DNA from: Fragilariopsis cylindrus CCMP1102
Taxonomy: Eukaryota > Bacillariophyta > Bacillariophyceae > Bacillariales > Bacillariaceae
DNA: 26,280 nucleotides
NCBI GenBank assembly: GCA_900095095.1
Contig: FMBT01000192.1
Span: forward strand, 1 to 26,280
Reading direction: 5' to 3'
Position 1 is the stretch's first letter. Every line of letters begins with the position of its first letter. The position numbers and the translations under genes are program-made. Positions 17,691-26,280 of the stretch are shown piece after piece. Under the pieces are notes generated by a model. That model had not been told where the DNA came from. It did no database searches and worked only from the letters and a program-made list of their open reading frames with translations.

Positions 17691-18875
17691 ATGGAAGGCC
17701 AGCCTTGGGCTGCAGTATCTTCTGCATCACTTTATACTTCAAATGAGACCAAAGCATTAATACACCATAAGAAAACCCACAACAACAACAACAACCCAAC
17801 AAATTCTTCTTCAACTTTTAATTATCCATTGCAAAACGAAAGTATCGTGTCAAAATTGAAGTTATCTCCTGAAAAGACGTACAGTTTGCGAGTGAAGGGT
17901 CATACCACGCCCAACAGCGGTGGAGCGGGAGTAGGGCTTGTCTTGGAAGATTCAATCTCAAAAAGAAAACTATGGTCAGCACGGATGTACGTGTCGGGGG
18001 ATCGAACTGTATTCGAGGCGGAATATTCGGCTTTAATCTTGGGTATTGATTATGCAGTCAATGTTTTAAAGACACGATATTTGATTGTATCTTCTACTAA
18101 TGATGTTATCGTCAAGCACATTAGGGGGGTATTCACCGTATCTAAATCATCCTTAAAAGTTTTGTTGGATGTCATTGAAATAAGCCAACAAAAGCTGCGA
18201 GAATTTACGATTGAACAAATTCCGTTGGAAGAAAATTCCGATGCTAACGTCCTGGCAATGAAGGCCTTGGCAACTCGCAAATCACTTAACATAGACGATA
18301 AAGACTGGAAGGTCGAATACAATGATCCAATACACAAGTTACAACGCAATAATCCACCAAAAATAGGACGATGGAAACAACCCGATGATCCGGCGCAATC
18401 CACCAAAATCGATCCGTCGAGACAATACCTATTGCAATTCGATGGTGGGGCAAGGGTGAACGGGACTTCAGGTGCTGGTCTGGTCCTGTACGACAATGAA
18501 AGTGGAAAGGAAATATGGTGTGGGTATTATTTTCACCCTGAAGCTACAACCAATAATGTTGCCGAGTATATTGGATTGATTTGTGGTATGGAATGCGCTA
18601 GGTCATTGGGTATTAAAAAATTGATAGTTGAAGGAGATTCATTACTAGTTGTACGGCAAATGAATGGAATATATCGGACGAGAGAAGTGGTTCTAGAACT
18701 ATTCCGGGAAGAAGCTCTTCAAATTGTAGAAGATCTTTCGTATTGTCAAATTCGATTCATTCCTAGAGCAGAAAACAAACGTGCTGATTGGCTCGCTAAT
18801 CATGCCATGAATCTACAGGAATCAGGGGGTTTCATACGAGGAATGAATGACTATAGCAGTATCGATGAATGCTAA
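17691..18875 (+). CDS. Tandem RNase H-fold protein, second domain intact
   Basis: From the first in-frame ATG (17691) the product is 394 residues. An Asn-rich linker (about 25-45) is followed by two RNase H-like domains. Domain 2 (about 245-375) has the full DEDD set: D251 in LQFDGGARVNGTSGAG, E292 in TTNNVAEYIGL, D316 in LIVEGDSLLVV, D366 in ENKRADWLANHAMN. It resembles RNase HI of the bacterial and plant type that cuts RNA in RNA-DNA hybrids. Domain 1 (about 62-195) aligns by the same landmarks but has K69, E111, T136 and N186, so only the Glu remains and it is probably non-catalytic. It is not reverse-transcriptase linked; no RT or integrase is nearby. The frame is open for 111 codons before this ATG, so an upstream exon is possible. 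It converges on CCT7, 212 bp away. Confidence 0.85.
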   Translation: MEGQPWAAVSSASLYTSNETKALIHHKKTHNNNNNPTNSSSTFNYPLQNESIVSKLKLSPEKTYSLRVKGHTTPNSGGAGVGLVLEDSISKRKLWSARMYVSGDRTVFEAEYSALILGIDYAVNVLKTRYLIVSSTNDVIVKHIRGVFTVSKSSLKVLLDVIEISQQKLREFTIEQIPLEENSDANVLAMKALATRKSLNIDDKDWKVEYNDPIHKLQRNNPPKIGRWKQPDDPAQSTKIDPSRQYLLQFDGGARVNGTSGAGLVLYDNESGKEIWCGYYFHPEATTNNVAEYIGLICGMECARSLGIKKLIVEGDSLLVVRQMNGIYRTREVVLELFREEALQIVEDLSYCQIRFIPRAENKRADWLANHAMNLQESGGFIRGMNDYSSIDEC

Positions 18876-19087
18876 CAGAAAAAAAGAGATTCGTCCCAAT
18901 TCAAAAACGATCAAGACTAGTTCATTAGAAAATCTACATTTATCTAATTTAATTGTTTGTTGGTGTATCTATTCCCAGGCTACTTAATACAATACAATAG
19001 TACCTCTAATTGTTGTATTGATATTTTTTAATTTAATTTTTAATGCTATAGACTTAGGATTGAGTTAAGTATTCCATCCTCTCCCGT

Positions 19088-21063
19088 TTATCCTCCTCCT
19101 CTTCCTTTCATATAGGACACTCCTTGTCCCATTTGCCCCGTTCTCGCACCTCCACTGTTAGCGATATCCATAGCATTGCCCATAGCACCGCTCATTCCTC
19201 CTCCACCTCCCATCTGTCCTGAAGCTTGCGCTCCTGGGTCTTGCGATCTAGGACTAATTACGGTCTCGTCAATTGAAAGAATGACACAGGCTGCTTCAGT
19301 CGCTGCTTGTAGGGAATTCATCTTGTTGTCGCTGGGTTCCCAAACTCCTAAATCAAAGGTATCGGTAATGCCATCCTCTTCAATATTCACACCGTACCAA
19401 CAGACATTGTCTCCCTCTAATCTATGCTTCCGGCGCAAGGCAGCAAGAACGTCAGTGGCGTCCAGACCGGCATTTTCACACAATTGTCGCGGGATGACTT
19501 CCAATGCCTTACTGTAGGCTGAAACTATCAGTTGCTCCTTCCCTTCAATTTCTAAGGCCCGACGTCGTAAGGAATTCGATACACACATTTCTACAGCACC
19601 ACCACCTGCAACGACTGATCCTGATTGAATGGTCCGTTTCACGACCATAAGTGCATCATGTACACTACGTTCACTTTCGGCGATAAATTGCTCTGTACCT
19701 CCTCTGAGTACAATTGTACATGTCAAGGCAGATGGACATTGCGTAAACAAATTAAAACGTTCATCACCGACTTGACTCTCTTCGAAGAGTCCACATGTTC
19801 CAAGAATCGATTCAGTTAGGCCACTTGTGGTAGTTTGGACGGCTCCTTTGGTAGAAACTGCAACTCGTTTCATATCACCGTCATTGACACGTCCCGCACA
19901 GAACAGTCCACGATCAGCGAAATATTGCGTCGCTAAATCACCAATAGGTAATTTCGATAGGACGATATTGGCACCACAATTAATACAAGCATCGAGTTTG
20001 TCATAAATGACCTGCCATTCCGCCTCTACGATAGATTGATATTCAGCAGGAGTAGAAATTCGAACTTCAGCGTTTTCTTTTTCCGACTTCAATTCAAGTT
20101 CAACATTCAGGAGTAATATTTTTGGATTTTCAAATCGTTTCGTCATTTGTTCAAACCCTGCATAGGAAAAAGTCTTTCTAAAGGCCACACCCTCAACTAA
20201 AAATGATTGTCGTACGTCCCCACCTGGAATCTGTTTAATGGAGATCCAATCCATAATTTCATCAACGTTTCCAGCCTGATGTAATTTAGTTACAGCCGAA
20301 ACGACCATAGGTGCGAATAAGTCTCTATGGGAGGAAATTAATTTACTATTAAGTGCGGTACCGGCACATTTTAACAACATTTCTTCCTGTTCGACAGTAA
20401 CGGCTAATTCTGCGACACGATCGACTGCATATTTGCCCGTTTTACGAATAGTTTGGATCATCCTTGTAGGAGAAATACCTTCTTCAACAAGAGGTTTGAG
20501 TTTAGCAAGAATTTCAGCAGCAAGTAAAACAACTGATGTGGTTCCATCTCCGACTGCTGTATCTTGACTCATAGAAATATCAACTAACGTCTTTGCGGCG
20601 GGATGGGCAACCTCTAAGAGTTTCATAATAGTTGCTCCGTCATTACTAATTGTTGCTCTGGATCCTTTTGCGACTAATTTGTCCATACCCCGAGGACCTA
20701 ATGTAGTCCGTACGGAATCTGCCACAGCCTGACAGGCGTTAATATTACTAACAAGTTGTGGTATTCCCTACAGTAAACAAAAACATCCGATACACGCGAT
20801 ACACGATTACAGATACAAATAGGAAAAAATTCATGATTTCGATTGTTTTTGATGCAATGTGAGGTGAAGAAAGAAACGGGAAAACGCAAGACTTTTGTGA
20901 GAAAATAAGAGGGCGGAATACTATGGATACTGAATATGAACTATGTTGGGAGTACCCGGTAATAAGAGTTTTGGCTAAAATGTATAAACACAACAACGGT
21001 ACATACCTGCGAGGTATCTGTCCCCTCCCGAAGGATAATAATTCCAGGCTGCATTCCATTCAT
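19088..21063 (-). CDS. CCT7: T-complex protein 1 subunit eta (CCT7), two exons
   Basis: Exon 1 is 21063-21007 (MNGMQPGIIILREGTDTSQ), the intron is 21006-20768 (239 nt, GTATGT...TGTAG, phase 0) and exon 2 is 20767-19088. The joined product is 578 residues, near the family size. The junction gives the conserved EGTDTSQ|GIPQLVSNINACQ. Group II chaperonin motifs follow: VRTTLGPRGMDKL, NDGAT, GDGTTSVV (about 92-99), VELELKSEKENAE, KLPIGDLATQYFADR, VLRGGTEQF, VVAGGGAVEM and WEPSDNKMNSLQAATEAAC. VELELKSEKENAE and PIGDLATQYFADR are eta-type. CCT folds actin, tubulin and other substrates in the cytosol as a 16-mer. The C-terminus is Gly/Met-rich. A second Met at 21054 could also start translation. Without exon 1 the frame would begin at a GTG inside a conserved helix, so the splice is well supported. 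Confidence 0.97.
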
Positions 21064-21577
21064 GATGATATTTTACTTTACAAAGTTTTCCTGAAGAATA
21101 GATATTAAAGAGTTCCAATACTTGGCTTTACTATGTGCTTTGAGTGTCGATCGTGGTAATAAGATTCAAAATGATTACTGTAGCATTGTTCATTGTCTGA
21201 ATAATCAATTCGCATTGTAAAAAACTCCTGGTGGAAAATTCACGGACGAAGTACAGATTGGAAGATGAATAATGTCCCCTAAATTTGACCCCCTTTAAAA
21301 TTGCACTACGAGATTGGCGGAAATCCACGTGAAATACACAACATACTCAATACCTTTTTAAAATGATCATCACATAATAATTAATACGGTTACGCACTAC
21401 TGTACGGTATTGTATCTCAACTGAAGCAACATTGAACGTATCGGACAGCTTCTTGACGGCGTTTCGCATTATTAAAAAAACCGTTCAGATCCTCTCAGTA
21501 AACTTAGCAATTTCTCAATTGGTGCATCCACAAAGATATCAAAGAAGAAGGTATATTGAATTCAATCAATCAACAAT
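21064..21577. promoter_or_regulatory. Divergent promoter region between CCT7 and CDC73 homologue
   Basis: About 510 bp between two outward-facing genes, with no supportable ORF. TACTGTA occurs at 21176 and 21398, the latter as CTACTGTACGGTAT about 180 bp from the Cdc73 start. Shared regulation is inference. Confidence 0.45.
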
Positions 21578-23083
21578 ATGACCGACAATATTTCTACCCT
21601 TAAGGATTGGTCACAAAATGGAAAACTATCTGAGGTAACCTTCAATGAAAATGGGACATTTCAACTGGGAGATGCGAATATCCGAGCGGTAGATAGCGTC
21701 GAGGTAACGGCCAATGAAAAATCGTGTCAGTATACCTCTGGTTCGATTTTTTTGCAGCTCGTCGATCCCAATCAATCTTTATTGAATTACAGAAAGGCTT
21801 GTAAAAAACACCAGGTAAAGGACCCAGTGAAAGCTGGTGACAAGCCTGTGATCCTTGCATTTTTCCTGGGATCTACTACATCATCAACGACGACGACAAC
21901 AACAACAGCAGCACCATCGGAATCTCCTGCTGCAGCAGCAGCAGCGACGTCAACAACAACATCTACCACGAAGACATCTACTATTCCGGCGGGTGAAGCA
22001 TCTGAAACTGTCAATCGAGAGCAGAGACGTGATCGTGATCATGATGAAAAGAAAAAGAGTCGTTCAAGCAGTGATAAAGATAAACATCGCAGTAGTAGTA
22101 GTACGAAGAAACGAGAACGATCTCGATCGTCCTCTCGTCCACCTTCTTCCTCCAAAGAAAAAAAGACAAAGACAAAAACAATCGATCCGGAAAAGTTATT
22201 TTCTAATCTTTCCCTTGTTGTTGGACGACGTGAAATCAGGGCTAAAAGAGACGCTGAACAGGCCAAGCTACATCTAGCATTATCCACCGAAGGATTCGAA
22301 ACGGTCGCACCGGAGATCATCGCCAAATACAATAATCAAGAATCGATGGCACATGAAATTCCTGTGGGAAATTCTTCATCAATTCTAAAGGCAGGTGCAG
22401 GAAAGGATCTTTCTCGTATTTTAAAGCTATACAATGAAACCATAACAGGTAAAAATAATAGCAACGGGGCTGGTAAGAACAAGACCGGTAGTGAAAGGAA
22501 AGGAGGACCTTCGTCCGATGGATCGAAAAAATCATGGCGTCCTTATCTGGTGGGGAAGAAACCCATCATTATTCTACCTAAAGGTATGCAAGCACCTGTT
22601 ACATTGGTGAATGCACATAAGTTCTTTGCTGAATCCAAATTCGTAACTAGGGAGAAGATGCAGAAGGAACTTCGTACAATAAAACAGGCACCCAAGACTG
22701 TATTTACTCGAAATGTTAGCCCACGTCTAGGTGGTGGTGCGGTCGAGTATGAACTCATGGACAATCCGAAATCGAAATTGAATGCAGCTGAAGATTGGGA
22801 ACGTGTTGTTTCTGTTGTTGCTCTTGGTCAGTCATGGCAAATGAAAGATTGGCCAGGATCGTACTCTAATCCTGTCCAGCTCTTTAATCGAGCTTTCGGG
22901 TTTTATATCGGTATGCAGGGAGATAAAATCCCCATGGAACTTCAAAGTTGGTCCGTCACCCAAAGCAGTATTAATCGGGATAAACGGGGTCTAGATAGTG
23001 TCGCATACTCTAGTTTCTGGAACGCTCTAGACGAATGGATGGCAATTTACAAGCCAGAAATGCTACCTCAACCAAACGAATAA
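21578..23083 (+). CDS. CDC73: Cdc73/parafibromin, Paf1 complex subunit
   Basis: 501 residues, intronless, ATG at 21578. The N-terminal 97 residues (LKDWSQNGKLSEV, GDANIRAVDSVEV, LLNYRKACKKHQVKDPVKAG) fit the Cdc73 N-terminal region. Residues about 105-190 are low complexity: Thr/Ala from ACA and GCA runs, then RSSSSTKKRERSRSSSR. Residues about 198-240 (DPEKLFSNLSLVVGRREI) match the middle helical part. The C-terminal Ras-like domain runs from about 326 (KKPIIILPKG, NAHKFFAESKFV) through YELMDNPKSKLNAAEDWERV, VVALGQSWQMKDWPG and FGFYIGMQGDKIP to KRGLDSVAYSSFWNALDEWM. As part of Paf1C it acts in the nucleus with RNA polymerase II in elongation and histone modification. The Ser/Arg and poly-Thr linker is longer than usual. 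It converges on the DUF2358 gene. Confidence 0.93.
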   Translation: MTDNISTLKDWSQNGKLSEVTFNENGTFQLGDANIRAVDSVEVTANEKSCQYTSGSIFLQLVDPNQSLLNYRKACKKHQVKDPVKAGDKPVILAFFLGSTTSSTTTTTTTAAPSESPAAAAAATSTTTSTTKTSTIPAGEASETVNREQRRDRDHDEKKKSRSSSDKDKHRSSSSTKKRERSRSSSRPPSSSKEKKTKTKTIDPEKLFSNLSLVVGRREIRAKRDAEQAKLHLALSTEGFETVAPEIIAKYNNQESMAHEIPVGNSSSILKAGAGKDLSRILKLYNETITGKNNSNGAGKNKTGSERKGGPSSDGSKKSWRPYLVGKKPIIILPKGMQAPVTLVNAHKFFAESKFVTREKMQKELRTIKQAPKTVFTRNVSPRLGGGAVEYELMDNPKSKLNAAEDWERVVSVVALGQSWQMKDWPGSYSNPVQLFNRAFGFYIGMQGDKIPMELQSWSVTQSSINRDKRGLDSVAYSSFWNALDEWMAIYKPEMLPQPNE

Positions 23084-23557
23084 AGTATAATAGTATAAAT
23101 AAATAAAACAAAAATTTTCTTTTCAATACATTAATGTTAAACATATGTTGGGACGGCGGCAGATACGATGTATTCTAAAAGTAAAATTTATACAATAACA
23201 CTTGATGAATGCGTACGGTAGCTGTTGCTCTTTTGTGGAGATTTAATAGTATCCGAATGAAGGCGTAATTAAAACAATTTTTTGCGTAAGAAGTGGTGGG
23301 ATCACTCAACGTAATGCGATTGATTCTTTTCACATTAATGGTATTTGGTAATCGCAACATTACTCGTACGGCACAGCGGCAGAGTTATGTTATACACTAC
23401 ACAAAAAAAAATTGTAGATAATGTCTTACAAAAATAGGATTATGCATACAACATAGTAGTAGCGTCCTAATCCTTGTGCGGTACTGTACCTCAGCAGTAA
23501 GATCTTATAGTCGCGGCTTGTTTGTCTACATATCATATTCATCATGGTTATTCCGAT
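23084..23557. other. Convergent 3' region between CDC73 homologue and DUF2358 gene
   Basis: About 470 bp shared by two 3' ends. AATAAATAAA follows the Cdc73 stop within 20 bp and may be its polyadenylation signal. No ORF is supportable. TACTGTA occurs at 23482. Confidence 0.45.
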
Positions 23558-24652
23558 TTACTCGGTGTTGGTGTTGGGGAAAGTATTCGCTGGAGTGATT
23601 AACTGTAAAAGAGCTTGGAAGGCAGCGATCTCCCAAGACTCGTCGTAGAAATAGACCCGATAGGAACCAGGTGCATTTATATCTCGTTTGAACCAAAATT
23701 TTGTACGCCCTCTGCATTTCATTCGCATTTATTATATTGGATTCGATATAGTGAGATTTTTATCATTTCTTTTTCTAAACAATTCCAATTGGATTTCAGA
23801 TTCAACATAAAAAGTACACAGAACAATCAAAGGTATTATTAATAGTATCATAATATGTACGTACATCACATCAATTTTAGGTTTCCAAAATAATAACGGA
23901 GAGCGAGTCAAAGATCCTACCATTCTCCATCTACTTTCTACGAACATAACATCTGCATCATTTCCCTCACTTATACTGGTGTTGGTAGTATGCTTATCAC
24001 TGTCACTGTCACTATCATTGCTGTTCGGATTGTTTCCAAGTGAGATGGATATTAGTTCGGATTTATAGTTTTCTGCAAATTTCTCAACAAGTGGAACAAG
24101 ATTTTGTGTATTCTCAGTGAATTTGTCTGTTCCGACAAAAGAGATGGTTGGATCAGTAAATACACAATCATTAAAAAAGCAATCTATATCGAGATCACCA
24201 GTCCATAAATAATTTCGTTCAACATAATCTTTTCTTATTCGTTCTAATAATTCTTCAGGTGATTTTGGAGCCGTATCCGATACAATTGATGTCGTTGTCG
24301 TTGTTGTCTTTAATAGTGATGGTTCTTTTTCCGAATTTGCGTTAATAATACCCGTCAGTAAGGAAACGACCCCTTTCGATGCACCATCCGTATCATTATA
24401 ATTGGATAAGGACGACGACGACGCCTCCTTCTCAGTTTCGTCAACAACAATAGCGTCATCATTATTGTTGTTTTTTGCGGTATATACTATGATTCTACTA
24501 CCAACATTTTTGCTGGCGATTCCAGGAGAAAACGATTCAGCGACGAAAATATCTATTATTTTTAACGGTGAAAAAATACATAATAGAAAGAGACCACGAC
24601 ACGCCGAAACGTAAATAGTACGTGATGTAGTGGCAACTTTCCTCGCTTGCAT
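23558..24652 (-). CDS. DUF2358-type SnoaL-like protein, plastid-targeted (two exons)
   Basis: Exon 1 is 24652-23865, the intron is 23864-23712 (153 nt, GTACGT...TGCAG, phase 2) and exon 2 is 23711-23558, giving 313 residues. Residues 1-45 hold a signal peptide and AESFSPG, an ASAF-like plastid import site. A low-complexity linker follows. The domain begins near 133 (PEELLERIRKDYVERNYLWTG) with DIDCFFNDCVFTDPTISFVG, FTENTQNLVPLVEKF and VESRWRMVGSL, and ends in exon 2 with GSYRVYFYDESWEIAAFQ and ALLQLITP. That C-terminal ESW...LLQL.TP element is what DUF2358 proteins of plants and algae carry, and the unspliced frame would instead end in an unrelated hydrophobic tail. Function of the family is unknown; the fold resembles NTF2/SnoaL. 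It is divergent from the GST gene. Confidence 0.85.
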
Positions 24653-25251
24653 GTTGTTGACTTCTGAGTAATTCTTTTTTAAGGAGCAATTTTAGAATAG
24701 CAGCCCTATCGCCTTATTTGATCGCTTGTTTAAATTTGCAAGTCAGTGAGAACAGAGTATAGTATTTACCAGTGAATTTCAAATTCCTTCAAGTGTTTCT
24801 CTTCCGTCATCGTCATCGTTTCGATTTCAGATTTCAGATTTCAGATTCTTCGGCAGATTTTTCGCAAATTTAAAAAAAATCGAATTACGATATTCCCCCT
24901 TTTAATCAACCAAGGTCGACAGGACCTACCCCCCTCACCTCTTTTGACTCTGATGACCCCCCCCCCCCCCCTAAAAGATCTCTCATCGAAGAACAATTGA
25001 AAATTTAAATACAGCAAACAACAAACTTGAATTAAAAAAAAACTGAAGTCAAAGTAAAAGCAATGATAACATTATAGGCCATTACAACGAATGAGCTGGT
25101 TGACGAAGCCTTAGAAGCACGTCAAGAAGTTATCTATTGAGGAGCCTACAACGTCATAATTCATCGTCGATACGACCTGTCCGACCCAAGACCGTAAACA
25201 AGTTTATATGCGATAATCATCCCTGTTTTTAAGACGTGATACCCTGTTGTT
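24653..25251. promoter_or_regulatory. Divergent region between DUF2358 gene and GST
   Basis: About 600 bp without a supportable ORF. It contains three GATTTCA heptamers in tandem (24823-24846) and a C15 run (24957-24971). It separates two outward-facing starts and should hold both promoters. Confidence 0.5.
24823..24846. repeat. GATTTCA heptamer, three tandem units
   Basis: The heptanucleotide GATTTCA is repeated three times head to tail in the DUF2358/GST intergenic region, about 170 bp upstream of the minus-strand gene. It is short and may be chance slippage. Confidence 0.8.
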
Positions 25252-26130
25252 ATGTTGCCGAAGATACAAAAGATGATTGTATTGTATTACTTTCCTATAA
25301 GAGCACGCAACGAAGCATTGCGAATGATGTTGCTTTACGGTGGGATCGATCATGAGTATCATACCATTGGATTCGATGAATGGGATGCAGAAGCAGAAAC
25401 AGCGTTCAAAGAAACGATCCCTTCCGGACACACCGGTCAAAAACAATTGCCAGTACTAAGATGTTTCAATGGATCTTTGATGTCGGAGAGTCTCGATATT
25501 GCAAACTACATTGCGGACATCGTGTCTTGTAACAAGGACAACAAAAAGAACGATGATAGAGCGAATCCAGATCAACAACAACAGCAACAGCAACAATACG
25601 CCGAAAAGCTATTCATGTTAGGGGAGGGCGAAAAATATGGACCTCTCGGTATTGATAATTACGGATTGGCAGATCCTATTTTGAATTGGTTTCCGAAAGA
25701 AAAGTCAATTCAAATGATTCCTTCCTTTTTAGAATCATTACCATCAACGCTAACGTACATTGCAGAAGAACTGAAACTAGCAAAGTCAATATCATCATCC
25801 AACAACAACAGCAACGATGATTGTGGCCAATGTTTTTTTGGTGGAACCGAACCACACATGGGCGATTTCCAGGTCTTTCATTATGTCAACAATATATGCA
25901 CACTCGATGGGGGGTTTACAATGAATCATCGTATATCACAAACCGATAGTCAAATATTACGAAACTGGTACAGCAGCATCCAAAACATACCTGTTATTGG
26001 GGAATATTTATCCACTCGTCCAAAACCTGGAACAAAAGAAATTGGACGATCGGAAAGTATCATGTATACCGAAACAGATCCATCCATGATGGAAATTGTC
26101 CAATTGGAATTGAAAAAGTATACGACGTAG
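25252..26130 (+). CDS. Glutathione S-transferase family protein
   Basis: 292 residues, ATG at 25252. The thioredoxin-like N-terminal domain (about 8-90) begins VLYYFPIRARNEALRMMLLY, where YYFPIRARNEALR resembles the YF.xRGRAExxR start of sigma-like GSTs, with Tyr12 or Tyr13 as candidate catalytic residue. QLPVL (65-69) has the cis-Pro, and SES (78-80) is the glutathione-binding ES pair. A Gln run (108-115) and an Asn/Ser insert (182-190) break the helical C-terminal domain (about 116-253), whose GDFQVFHYVN (204-213) matches the conserved helix-6 Asp region. About 35 residues extend past the domain. GSTs conjugate glutathione to electrophiles in the cytosol. No targeting signal is evident. The alternative Met at residue 8 is also possible. 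It is slightly longer than typical GSTs (200-230) because of the inserts. Confidence 0.85.
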   Translation: MLPKIQKMIVLYYFPIRARNEALRMMLLYGGIDHEYHTIGFDEWDAEAETAFKETIPSGHTGQKQLPVLRCFNGSLMSESLDIANYIADIVSCNKDNKKNDDRANPDQQQQQQQQYAEKLFMLGEGEKYGPLGIDNYGLADPILNWFPKEKSIQMIPSFLESLPSTLTYIAEELKLAKSISSSNNNSNDDCGQCFFGGTEPHMGDFQVFHYVNNICTLDGGFTMNHRISQTDSQILRNWYSSIQNIPVIGEYLSTRPKPGTKEIGRSESIMYTETDPSMMEIVQLELKKYTT

Positions 26131-26280
26131 CTTAGGATTATTACTATTATTTACCGAAACGTCCCTGCCGACACTTAAGAAACTCATTGTTGCACTAGAT
26201 AAGATTTCCTATTCTTCTCAAAATACCTCTTAGAAAGTAGTTATCGTCTTTATTATCTACAGTATTATAATACTAAGTAT

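Overview
The window looks like nuclear DNA of a diatom or a close ochrophyte relative. It is AT-rich and carries eukaryotic housekeeping genes (ribosomal protein S24e, CCT eta, Cdc73, ArfGAP, the CTD phosphatase UBLCP1). Introns are few and short (137-291 nt, GT-AG). Several products start with a signal peptide followed by an ASAF-like motif (for example ATAF|SP in the YebC gene), the bipartite presequence typical of complex red-lineage plastids. There are no operons, and no tRNA or rRNA genes were seen. The species cannot be named from the sequence.

Layout, left to right: 1-381 (-) the N-terminus of UBLCP1, cut by the window edge; about 1150-2010 (-) a decayed PIF/Harbinger transposase; 2584-3138 (+) a small secretory or plastid-targeted protein; 3892-4246 (+) a truncated short-chain dehydrogenase relic next to a G20 tract; 4626-5720 (-) a secreted P/S/T-rich protein with a 147-bp tandem repeat; 5965-6266 a dense array of AACGG/CCGTT sites; 7893-10697 (+) an ArfGAP with a long basic tail; 10869-11999 (-) an SGNH/GDSL-like protein; 12597-13298 (+) RPS24 with one intron; 14637-15984 (+) biotin synthase broken by five single-base deletions; 16127-17103 (-) a plastid YebC/TACO1 protein in two exons; 17691-18875 (+) a tandem RNase H protein; 19088-21063 (-) CCT7 in two exons; 21578-23083 (+) Cdc73/parafibromin; 23558-24652 (-) a plastid-type DUF2358 protein in two exons; 25252-26130 (+) a glutathione S-transferase.

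From 7.9 kb onward the genes mostly alternate in strand. Gaps between convergent genes are short (142-474 bp) and gaps between divergent starts are about 0.5-0.6 kb, so they probably act as shared promoter regions. The genes do not form one pathway. They cover transcription (Cdc73, UBLCP1), translation (RPS24, YebC), protein folding (CCT7), vesicle traffic (ArfGAP), cofactor synthesis (BioB), detoxification (GST) and secreted or cell-surface material.

The most unusual points are the five-fold interrupted biotin synthase beside intact neighbours, the AACGG/CCGTT array (ten sites in about 300 bp) upstream of the repetitive secreted protein, a tandem RNase H protein whose first domain has lost three of four catalytic acids, the Harbinger and SDR relics, and an excess of TACTGTA/TACAGTA heptamers in non-coding DNA.
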